Positions 1-10,188 of a DNA stretch of 64,000 nucleotides are shown piece by piece. Every line of letters starts with the position of its first letter. The stretch's first letter is position 1. A model generated the notes under the pieces. It saw only the letters and a program-made list of their open reading frames with translations, was not told the origin of the DNA and searched no databases. Source of the stretch: Delphinapterus leucas (lineage: Eukaryota > Chordata > Mammalia > Artiodactyla > Monodontidae); assembly GCF_002288925.2 (NCBI RefSeq), contig NW_022098067.1, positions 2,841,926-2,905,925 on the forward strand, given 5' to 3'. The position numbers were made by a program, and so were the translations under genes.

Positions 1-269
1 ACAAATATGTATTTTGAACTAAGATCCACCTGAACAGTTAATTGGGAAAAACTAGAGATATTGAAAAGGACAGAGTCTTTCTAATACCATAACTCTGAAA
101 CACCTAGTTAATACAATAAGTCACATAATAACAATAGGGAGTATAACTATTGGAAAAAGGAGATTGCATTCTACTATTTTAGAAAACTCAAGAGGATGAA
201 AGAAATACACTCACAATTTATTGTAAAAGAAGTTCAAAATTAATATTTTATAAACAGCATCTTACAGAC

Positions 270-805
270 CACTAATAAACACTTAAATTTATAGTAGGAA
301 AAATGATCCCATTCAAAATATCAACTACCTACATTCAATACCTAGAAAAATCTCTATAAGAGTACCATTTTTAGTAGAATATTATAAAACCTGCTGAAAA
401 ACAATAAAGACCTTAATAAAAGTGGGTGGGAACTTGCCACATTACTTACTAGAAAAAATAAATACTCTGTGTCTACAGAAGCATTGTTTATAATAGAGAA
501 ACAACAGGAAAAACCTCTACGTACAACAACAGTTGAATGGATAAATATAGTTTATTTAAATAATTGATGAAATTAATTATTGTTTTATGAGTCAACTAGA
601 TAAATCTCATAAATATAACACTGAGAAAAGGAAAAAATTCTAAAAGAACATATATAGTATTTTAATAAAGTTTTCAGAGTTAATAATAATTTGTACTATG
701 TATAAAAACATATAAGGACATAATAAATTCCAAACTAAGGATAGTGGTTTACCTCTGTAGAGGAGCAGAAGTAATAGGACCATGGAGATATACATTAATA
801 ACATC
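270..805 (+). mobile_element. Old L1 fragment, ORF2 C-terminal end (L1M/L1ME-like)
   Basis: Badly decayed plus-strand L1. Recognisable pieces are the stretch around 305-400 resembling the region after the reverse transcriptase, the 'ATAAATCTCATAAATATAAC' stretch near 601, and 'GGATAGTGGTTTACCTCTG' near 740, which closes ORF2 in old L1s. No frame is open. Left edge uncertain; bases 1-270 show nothing recognisable and may be more of the same element. Confidence 0.5.
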
Positions 806-810
806 CTGTG

Positions 811-1650
811 GATTTACCAGCTTTATTGAGATATAATTCACATACCATACAATTTATCTATTTAAAACAGAGGTGCCCAACATCCGGTCTGCGGACTGGT
901 ACCAGTCCACGGCCTGTTAGGGACTAGGGTGCACAGCAGGAGGTGAGCAGCAGGCGAGTGAGCAAAGCTTCATCTGCTGCTCCCCATTGCTCACATTACC
1001 ACCTGAACCATTGCTTGCATTACCGCCTGAACCATCCCCCCACACCCACCCTATCTGTGGAAAAATTGTCTTCCATGAAACCAGTCCCTGGTGTCAAAAA
1101 GTTTGGGGACCACTGATTTAAAGTATATATTCACTTGTTTTTAGTATATTCAGAAAGTTGAGCAATCATCATCTTATCAATTGTAGAATAATTATTACAC
1201 CAAAAAGAAACACTGAACCCATTAGCGACACTGTGCATTCCCCCTGCAATACTCTCAGGTCTCAGCAATCACTAATTTACGTTCTATCTCAAAAGATTTT
1301 CCTTTTCTGGAAATAAAATCACAAATCTAAATATTCATATAAGTAAAATCATACAGTGTGTGGTCTTTGTAATATGTTCCTTTTAATTAGGATAAGGTTT
1401 TCAAGTTTCTGACATGTTACAGTAAGATGTATCAGTACTTCATCATGTTTTTTTTTTTTTTTGCCAAAAAATACTCCATTGTATTCCTGCTATACTACAT
1501 TCTACATTTAACTTTTCCATTCCTCAGACATTCCTCAGATGGACAGACATTGTGATTGTTTCCACTTTTTAGCTATAATGAATAATACTGCCATGAACAC
1601 GTATGTATAAATTTTTGTGTGAATGTATGTTTCTGTTTGCCTTGGGTTCT
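811..1650 (-). mobile_element. Old L1 3' end (L1M-like), split by a hAT element
   Basis: Minus-strand L1 3' end. The plus strand reads 'GCTTTATTGAGATATAATTC' at its start, then the conserved 3' UTR landmarks 'TTTTTAGTATATTC' (about 1140) and 'ACTCCATTGTATTCCTGCTA' (about 1473). It is interrupted at 868-1115 by a DNA transposon and resumes directly after it, so the L1 is the older of the two. A T-run at 1449-1462 is inside it. Confidence 0.7.
868..1115. mobile_element. Non-autonomous hAT-type DNA transposon
   Basis: A 248-bp element with imperfect terminal inverted repeats: it begins CAGAGGTGCCCAAC and ends GTTTGGGGACCACTG, whose reverse complement is CAGTGGTCCCCAAAC. It is flanked by an 8-bp duplication, ATTTAAAA at 860-867 and ATTTAAAG at 1116-1123 (7 of 8 match), the hAT signature. 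The inner part is GC-richer than its surroundings ('GGTACCAGTCCACGGCCTG', 'GCACAGCAGGAGGTGAGCAG') and matches a common mammalian non-autonomous hAT repeat (MER45-like, name not certain). No transposase. Confidence 0.8.
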
Positions 1651-2407
1651 GTGGTTTTCATGCTGGTATGAGTGCATGAGTATTATATATATAATACATA
1701 CTTTTTAATTGGATAGGCTTATCTATAATGATTCAAAAAAAAGTAAGTAAAGATATACACTCAAATAAATGTGCTGCATTTCCAATGATATCCCAGGTAA
1801 ATTTTAAGCTAATGAAATAGAGTGAATCTAGAATTTACCCAGAAGAAAAATAATAATTTGGAAAACATTTTAAAGTGATGGAAGAATTTAAATTAAACTA
1901 TCAAAAAGTACTAGGAATATGTAATAATCAAGGATTTTCATAATACTATAAAAATGGTATAAAAAATTTAGACCAGACATATGACTTGTCACAAATAGAA
2001 ATTTAGTGGCAAAGGCAACAAACTAAATAAATTGGACTGAGATTACTGGTTTAGTAATTTGAAAATTTGAGTCTGATTACAAAAATCACAAAATAAGTAA
2101 ATTTTATTTAAATTTAATTTACATATATAATACATATGTATATATATCCACATAATATATACACATGCATATTAACAAGAGAAAGAAGGAAGGGGAGAAA
2201 GGAAGGAGAAAGAATGCACTAGAGAAAACAGAACATCAATGCTTCTCACTGTCATTTTTTTTTTCCAGATGAAGCTTTTCATAGGAAATCCAGGTATGAA
2301 ATGCTACACCATGAAATTTACAAATTGTTTTTCAAGTAACTGTAGACATTTTGTTTGACCAAGGAATACCTGTATTTTACTGTACTGAGAAAGCTATAAG
2401 ACACTGA
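1651..2407. other. AT-rich spacer, no gene
   Basis: Low-complexity AT-rich DNA with short TA-rich runs (1683-1696, 2115-2162) and a GA-rich tract at 2177-2213. No repeat family or coding pattern recognised. Confidence 0.5.
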
Positions 2408-4389
2408 TGTAGGTATATTCTATTCCTAGGTATTTTATTCTTTTTCATGCAATGGTAAATGTGATTGTTTCCTTAATTTCTATTTCTGAGAATGTGCTGT
2501 TAGTGAACAGAAATCAACAGATTTCTGTGTATTAATTTTGTACCCTGAAACTTTACCAAATTCATTGATGAGCTCTGGTGTTTGCTTTTGGTGTCTTTAG
2601 AATTTGCTATGTATAGTATCATGTCATCTGCAAAGAGTGACAGTTTTACCTTTTCCTTTCCAATCTGGATTCTTTCTATTTCTTTTTTCTTGTCTGATTT
2701 TTGTGGCTAGGACACCCAATTTTATTTTGAATAAAAATGGTGAGAGTTGGCATCCTTGTCTTTTTCTTGATCTTGGAGGAAATTCTTTCAGCTTTTCACC
2801 ATTGGGTATAAAGTTAGCTGTGGGTTTGTTTTATATGGCCTGTATTATATAGAGGTATGTTCCTTCTATTACCACTTTCTGGAGAGTTTTTATCATAAAT
2901 GGGTGTTGAATTTTGTCCAAAGCTTTTCCTGCATCTACTGAGATAATCGTATGGTTTTATTCTTCAGTTTAATGTGGTGTATCATATTGATCTGTTTGCA
3001 GGTATAGAAAAATGCTTGCATTCCTGGGATAAATCCCCCTTGATCATGGTGTATGAGCCTTTTAATATATGGTTGGATTTGGTTTGCTAATATTTTGTTG
3101 AGGATTTTTGCATCTATGTTTATCAGGGATATTGGCCTAAATTTTGTGTGTGGGTGTGATTTCTTTGTCTTGTTTTGGTATCAGGGTGATGTTGGGTTCA
3201 TATAATGAATTTAGAAGTGTTCTTTCCTCTTGAATATTTTTGGAATAGTTTAAGAAGAACAGATGTTAATTCTTCCCTACATGTTTCATAGGGTTTACCT
3301 GTGAAGACTTGACTTTTGTTTTTTGGGTGTTCTTTTTTTACTGATTCCATTTCATTACTGATGATTGGTCAGTTCATATTTTCCATTTCTTCTTGGTTCA
3401 GTCTGTGGAGCTTGTACTGTTCTAAGAACTTGTCCATTTCTTCTAGGCTGTCCTTTTTATCAGCCTATAGTTGTTCATAGTAATCTCATGATATTTGTAT
3501 TTCTGTGGTGTTGGTGTAACATCTTTTTCATTTCAGATTTTCTTGATGTGTGCCCTCCATCTTTTTTTCTTGACGAGTCTGGCTAAAGGTTTATCAATTT
3601 TGTTTATTTTTCAAAGAATTCAACTCAGTTTCATTGATCTTTTCTATTCTTTTTGTAGTCTCTATTTCATTTATTTATGCTCTGATCTTTATGATTTCTT
3701 TCCTTGCACTACTTCTACTTTTGTTTGTTCACCTTTTTCTAGTTCCTTTAGGTGTGATGTTAATTTTTTATTTGAGAATTTTCTTTATTCCTGAGGTAAG
3801 CTTGTATCACTAAAAAATTCCCACTTTAGAACTGCTTTTGTTGCATCCCATAGATTTTGGATTGTGGTGTTTCCATTTCCACTTTTCTCCAGGTATTTTA
3901 AAATTTCCTCTTTGATTTCTTCAGTGATCCATTGATTGTTTAGTAGCATATTGTTTAGCCTCACATGTTTGTGTTTTCTTATTTTTTTCCCCTTGTACTT
4001 GATTTCTAATCTCACAGCACTGTGGTCAGAAAATATTCTTGATATAATTTCAATTTTGTTAAATTTAGCAAGGCTTATTTTGTGACATAACATGTGATCT
4101 ATCATAGAGGTTACTCCATGTTATTAGATGAACTTTAAGTTCATCTAATCTAATGTGTCATTTAAGGCCAGTGTTCCCTTACTGATTTTCTTTCTGAATG
4201 ATGTGTCCATTGATGGAACTGGGGTGTTAAAGTTCTCTAGTATTATTGTGTTATTGTCAATTTCTCCCTTAATGTCTGTTAATGTTTGCTTTATGCATTT
4301 AGGTTCTCCTATGTGGGTGCATATAATATTTTCAATTGTTATATCATCTTTGATTGAAACCTTGATATTTATATTATATTCTCCTTTGT
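2408..4389 (-). pseudogene. Broken L1 ORF2, reverse transcriptase part (old L1)
   Basis: Middle of ORF2 of the old L1: reverse transcriptase and the linker back to the endonuclease. The active-site motif FADD followed by MILY is still spelled out on the minus strand around 2615-2640, but stops and frameshifts break the rest. Short open pieces remain at 3785-4105 (ending with the AAKAVLKWEF-type segment) and 4145-4426. The remaining N-terminal part is at 12354-12603. Dead copy. Confidence 0.75.
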
Positions 4390-5048
4390 CCCATCTAACA
4401 GCTTTATTTAATTTATTTTTTAACATATTTATTGGAGTATAATTGCTTTACATTTTTGTGTTAGTTGTTGCTGTATAACAAACTGAATCAGCTATACATA
4501 TACATATATCTATCTCCATATCCCCTCCCTCTTGTGTTTCCCTCCCACCCTCTCTTATCCCACCCATCTACATGGTCACAAAGCACTGAGGTTATCTACC
4601 TATGCTGTGGGGCTGCTTCCCACTAGCTATCTATTTTACATATGGTAGTGTATATATGCCCATGCCACTCTCTCAGTTTGTCACATCTTACACTCCCCCC
4701 TCCCTGTGCCCTCAAGTCCATTCTCTACATTTGCGTCTTTACTCCTGCCCTGCCCCTAGGTTCTTCAGAACATTTTAAAACGTTTTTTAGAGTCTATATA
4801 TATATGTGTGAGCATATGGGATTTGTTTTTCCCTTTCCAACTTACTTTACTCTGTATGACAGACTCTAGGTCTAGCCACCTCACTACAAATAACTGGATT
4901 TCATTTCTTTTTATGGCTGAGTATATTCCATTGTATATGTGTTCCACATCTATATCCATTCATTGGTCGATAGACACTTAGGTTGCTTTCATGTCCTGGT
5001 TATTGTAAATAGTGCTACAATGAACATTGTGATACATGACTCTTTTTG

Positions 5049-5552
5049 TTTTTTTTTAAACAAAGACAAAACCTTTTATTACAAGATTATGCATAAAGTA
5101 CTATGAACTTACACACCTTCAAGCCACAATCCAGACTGAGAAATAGAATATTTATCAGTAGCCCAGAAGCCCCCTCCAGTCAGTGTGTCAGGCTAAGGTG
5201 AACTTCTGTTGTGACTTGTCAGATTAGTTTTGTTTATTCCTTTTTAAAAAATTGTGTTAAAATGTACATAACATAGGGACTTCCCTGGTGGTGGAGTAGT
5301 TAAGAATCCACCTGCCAATGCAGGGGACATGGGTTCTATCTCTGGTCTGGGAAGATCCCACATGCCATAGAACAACTAAGCCCATGTGCCACAACTACCG
5401 AGCCTGTGCTCTACAACCCGCAAGCCACAACTACTGAGCCCGCATGCTGCAACTACTGAAACCTGCATGCTTAGAGCCCATGCACCACAATGAAGAGCAG
5501 CCCCCCACTTGCCACAACCAGAGAAAGCCCATGTGCAGCAAAGAAGACCCAA
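5049..5552 (-). mobile_element. Probable processed retrocopy carrying an old SINE, inside L1 ORF2
   Basis: A block foreign to the surrounding ORF2. It starts with a T-run (5049-5057); on the minus strand this is a short A-tail, preceded by AATAAA (5075-5080) about 18 nt upstream. That is the look of a 5'-truncated polyadenylated RNA inserted on the minus strand. Bases 5058-5275 resemble an old L1M 3' UTR, and 5276-5552 is a CHR-1 SINE in reverse relative to the RNA. About 17 bases of ORF2 are missing at the junction and no target duplication was found, so repair-mediated capture is an alternative. The source transcript is unknown. Confidence 0.55.
5276..5552 (+). mobile_element. CHR-1-type tRNA-derived SINE, diverged
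   Basis: Long form of the CHR SINE: 'GGGACTTCCCTGGTGG' head, a degraded B-box region near 5330, then repeated 'GCCACAACTAC' units and 'AGAAAGCCCATGTGCAGCAA' near the end. It has no A-rich tail and no duplication of its own, so it was brought in as part of the larger 5049-5552 block. It is clearly more diverged than the other CHR copies here. Confidence 0.75.
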
Positions 5553-8061
5553 CTCAAGGTGTATGCCTAGCAGTGGGATGTTGGGTCATATGGTAGTTCT
5601 ATTTTTAGTTTCTTAAGGAACCTCCATACTGTTCTCCGTAGTGGTTGTATGAATTTACATTCCCACCAACAGTGCAAGAGGGTTCCCTTTTCTCCACACC
5701 CTCTCCAGAATTTACTTTTTGTAGATTTTTTGGTGATGGTCATTATGACCAGTGTGAGGTGATATCTCAATGTAGGCTTGATTTGCATTTCTCTAATGAT
5801 TAATGATGTTTAGCATCCTTTCATGTGTGTGTTGGCAAGCTGTATATCTTCTTTGGAAAAACGTCTATTTAGGTCTTCTGCCCATTTTTTAATTGGGTTT
5901 TTCTTTTTTAGATACTGAGCTGCATGAGCTGTTTGTATATTTTGGAGATTAATCCCTTGTCAGTTGCTTTATTTGCAAATATTTTCTCCCATTCTGAGGG
6001 ATGTCTCTTTGCCTTGGTTATGGTTACCTTTGCTGTGCAAAAGCTCTTAAGTTTCATTAAGTCATATTTGTTTATTTTTGTTTTTATTTCCATTTCTCTA
6101 AGAAGTGCATCAAAAAGAATATTGCTGTGATTTATGCCATAGAGTGTTCTGCCTGTGTTTTCCTCTAAGAGTTTTATAGTGTCTGACATTACATTTAGAT
6201 CTTTAATCCATTTTGAGTTTATTTTTGTGTATGGTGTTAGGGAGTGTTCTAATTTCATTCTTTTATATGTAGCTGTCCAGTTTTCCCAGCACCACTTATT
6301 GAAGAAGCTGTCTTTCCTCCATTGTATATTCTTGCCTCCTTTATCAAAGATAAGGTAACCATATGTGTGTGGGTTTATCTCTGGGCTTTCCATCCTGTTC
6401 CACTGACCTATATTTCTGTTTTTGTGCCAGTACCATACTGTCTTGATTACTGTAGGTTTGTAATATAGTCTGAAGTCAGGAAGCCTGATTCCTCTAGCTC
6501 TGTTTTTCTTTCTCAAGATAGCTTTGTCTACTTGGGGTCTTTTGTGTTTCCATACAAATTGTGAAATTTTTTGTTCTCGTGCTGTGAAAAATGCCTTTGG
6601 TAGTTTGATAGGGATTGCATTGAATCTGTAGATTACTTTGAGTAGTATAGTCATTTTCATCATGTTGATTCTTCCAATCCAAGAACATGGTATATCTCTC
6701 TATCTGTCTGTATCATCTTTAATCCATTTCATCAGTGTCTTATAGTTTTCTTCATACAGGTCTTTTGTCTTTTTAGGTAGGTTTAATCCTAGGTATTTTA
6801 TTCTTTATGTTGCAATGGTAAATGGGAGTGTTTTCTTAATTTCTCTTCCAGATTTTTAATCATTAATGTATAGGAATGAAAGAAATTTCTGTGTATTAAT
6901 CTTGTATCCTGCTACTTTACCAAATTTATTGATTAGCTCTACTAGTTTTCTGGTAGAATGTTTAGGATTTTCTATGTGTAGCATCATGTCATCTGCAAAC
7001 AGTAAGAGTTTTACTTCTTTTCTGATTTGGATTCTTTTTATTTCTTTTTCATCTCTGATTGCTGTGGCTAAAACTTCCAAAACTATGTTTATAATAGTGG
7101 TAAGAGTGGCTAACCTTGTCTTGTTTCTGATCATAGAAGAAATGATTTCAGTTTTTTACCATTGGGAACGATGTTGGCTGTGGGTTTATCATATATGGCT
7201 TTTGCCATTTATTGTGTTGAGGTAAGTTCCCTCTATGCCTACTTTCTGGAGAGTTTTTATCATAAATGTGTGTTGAATTTTGTCAAAAGCTTTTTCTGTG
7301 TCTATTGAGTCAATCATAAGTTTTTTATCATTCAATTTGTTAATATGGTGTATCACTCTGATTTATTTGCATATATTGAAATATCCTTGCATTCCTGAGG
7401 TAAACCTCAATTGTTCATGGTTTATGATCCTTTTAATGAGCTGTTGGATTCTGGTTGTTAGTATTTGGTTGAGGATTTTGCATCTATGTTCACCAGTGAT
7501 ATTGGCCTATACTTTTCTTTCTTTGTGACATCTTTGTTGGGTTTTGGTATCAGGGTGATGGTGACCTCATAGAATGAGTTTAGGAGTGTTCCTCCCTCTG
7601 CTATATTTTGGAAGAGTTTGAGAAGGATAGGTGTTAGCTCTTCTTTAAATGTTTGATAGAATTCGCCTGTGAAGCCATCTGTTCCTGGGCTTTTGTTTGT
7701 TGGAAGATTTTTAATCACAGTGTCAATTTCAGTGCTTGTGATTGGTCTGTTTATGTTTTCTATTTCTTCCTGGTTCAGTCTTGGAAGGTTGTGCTTTTCT
7801 ATGAATTTGTCCATTACTTCCACGTTGTCCTTTTTATTGGCATGTAGTTCCTTGTAGTATTCTCTCATGACCCTTTGTATTTCTTCAGTGTCAGTTGTTA
7901 CTTTCCTTTTTCATTTCTAATTCTGTTGATTTGAGTCTTCTCCTTTTTTTTCTTGTTGAGTCTAGCTAATGGTTTATCAATTTTGTTTATCTTCTCAAAG
8001 AAACAGCTTTTGATTTTATTGATCTTTGCTATCGTTTTCTTCAATTCTTTTCCATTTATTT

Positions 8062-8296
8062 CTTTTTTTAAACATCTTTATTGGAGTGTAATTGCTTTAC
8101 AATGGTGTGTTCATTTCTGCTCTATAACAAAGTGAATCAGCTATACATAAACATGTACCCCCATATCTCCTCCCTCTTGCATCTCCCTCCCACCCTCCCT
8201 ATCCTACCCCTCTAGGTGGACACAAAGCACTGAACTGATCTGCCTGTGCTATGTGGCTGCTTCCCACTAGCTATCTCTTTTACATTTGGTAGTGTA
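8062..8296 (-). mobile_element. 5'-truncated L1, 3' UTR only, nested in L1 ORF2
   Basis: Plus strand begins with a T-run followed by 'AACATCTTTATTGGAGTGTA' and ends inside '...TTTGGTAGTGTA', about 235 bp of L1 3' UTR. ORF2 of the host L1 reads up to 'CCATTTATTTC' before it and resumes with 'TCTGATCTTTATG' after it. No convincing target duplication. Confidence 0.85.
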
Positions 8297-9372
8297 TCTG
8301 ATCTTTATGATTTCTTTCCTTTCGCTAACTTTGGAGATTTTTTTCTTCTTTCTCTAATTCCTTTAAGTGTAAGTTTAGGTTTTTCATTTGAGATTTTTCT
8401 TGTTTCTTGAGGTAGGATTGTATTGCTATAGACTTCTGTGTTAGAACTGCTTTTGCTGCATCCCATACGTTTTGGGCCATTGTCTTTTCATTGTCATTTA
8501 TTTCTCGGTATATTTTGATTTTCTCTTTGATTTCTTCAGTGATCTCTTGGTTATTTAGTAACATATTGTTTAACCTCCATGTGTTTATATTTTTAACAGT
8601 TTTCTTTCCTGTAATTGATATCTAGTCTCATAGAGTTGTGGTAGGAAAAGATATTTGATATGATTTCAATTTTCTTAAATTTATGAAGGCTTGATTTGTG
8701 ACCCAGATATGATCTATGGTGGAGAATGTTCCATGAGCACTTGAGAAAAAACTGTATTCTGTTGTTTTTGGATAGAATGCCCTATAATTATCAATTAACT
8801 CTATCATATTTAATGTAAGCTTCTGTTTCCTTATTTATTTTCACTTTAATTGATCTGTCCATTTGTGAAAGTGGGGCATTAAAATCCTCTACAACTATTA
8901 TGTTACTGTTGATTTCCCCTCTTATGGCTGTTAGCATTTGCCTTATGTATTGAGGTGCTCCTATGTTTGGTGCATAAATATTTACAATTGTTATATCTTC
9001 TTCCTGCATTGATCCCTTGATCATTACGTAGTGTCCTTTTTGTCTCTTGTAATAGTTTTTATTTTAAAGACTATTTTGTCTGATATGAGAATTGCTACTC
9101 CAGCTTTCTTTTGATTTCCATTTCCATGGAATATCCTTTTCCATCCCTTCACTTTCAGTCAGTATGTGTCCCTAGGTCTGAAATAGGTCTCTTTTAGGCA
9201 ACGTATATATGGATCTTGTTTTTGTATCCATTCCAGCACTATATATCTTTTGGTTGGAGCATTTAATCCATTTACATTTAAGGTAATTATTGATATGTAT
9301 GCTGCTATTACCATTTTCTTAATTATTTTGGGTTGATTATTGTAGGTCTCTTCCTTCTCTTGTGTTTCCTGC

Positions 9373-10188
9373 CTAGAGATGTTCCTTTAACATTTGTTGT
9401 AAAGATGGTTTGGTGGTGCTGGATTCTCTTAATTTTTGCTTGTCTGAAAAGGTTTTATTTATCTGTCAAATCTGAATGAGATTCTTGCTAGGTAGAACAA
9501 TCTTGGTTGTAAATTCTTCCCTTTCATCACTTTAAATATATCTTCCCACTCCCTTCTGGCTTGCAGAGTTTCTATTGAAAAATCACCTGTTAATGTTATG
9601 GGGATTCCCTTGTATTTTATTTGTTGCTTTTCCCTTGCTGCTTTTAATATTTTTTCTTTGTATATTTTTGATGCTCTTCCTGGACTTGATTCACTATTTC
9701 CTTTTCCATATTAGTGAGATTTTCAACTATAATCTCTTCAAATATTTTCTCAGTCCCTTTCTTTTTCTCTTCTTCTTCTAGGACCCCTATAATTCGAATG
9801 TTGGTGTTTTTAATGTTGTTCCAGAGGTCTGTGAAACTTTCTTCAATTCTTTTCATTTTTATTCTGCTCTGCAGCAATTATTTCCACTATTTCATTTCCA
9901 GGTCACTTATCCTTTCTTTTCTGTCAGTTATTCTGCTATTGACTACCTCTAGAGAATTTTTAATTTCACTTATTGTTTTGCTCATCTTTGTTTGCTCTTT
10001 AGTTCTTCTAGGTCCTTGTTAAACGTTTCTTGTACTTTGTCCATTCTGTTTCCAGGATTTTGGAAATATTTTCTCTCATTTCTCTCAGTACCTTTTTCAG
10101 GTAGACTGCCTATTTCCTCTTCATTTGTTAGGTCTGGTGGATTTTTACCTTGCTCCCTCATCTGCTGCATATATCTCTGTCTTCTCAT
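9373..10188 (-). pseudogene. L1 ORF1 pseudogene
   Basis: ORF1 of the full-length L1, an RNA-binding coiled-coil protein that coats L1 RNA. ATG at 10188; the N-terminus has the NEEEIGSLPEKG segment and is open to about 9982. The middle (9644-9877) carries the IRIIGV block of the RNA-recognition domain. Frames change between pieces, so no full protein is possible. The stop near 9373 lies 58 nt before the ORF2 start, the same gap as in the copy at 24490-30889. Confidence 0.8.

Larger units (their letters stand above)
4765..9314 (-). pseudogene. L1 ORF2 pseudogene (endonuclease-reverse transcriptase)
   Basis: ORF2 of the full-length L1: an ATG at 9314 is followed by an N-terminal endonuclease, a reverse transcriptase and a cysteine-rich C-terminal end. 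Visible pieces are a short endonuclease fragment (8791-9024), an RT N-terminal block with [15 protein letters not shown] (7458-7868), the active-site FADDMM (about 6980-7000) and a 251-residue C-terminal block (5908-6663). It is disrupted by stops, frameshifts and two insertions (5049-5552 and 8062-8296). The encoded protein family nicks target DNA and copies L1 RNA; this copy is inactive. Confidence 0.85.

Noticed and set aside
5276..5552. The CHR-1 SINE as an independent insertion into the L1
   Set aside because: It has no tail and no duplication, and joins directly to older sequence on one side and L1 on the other.
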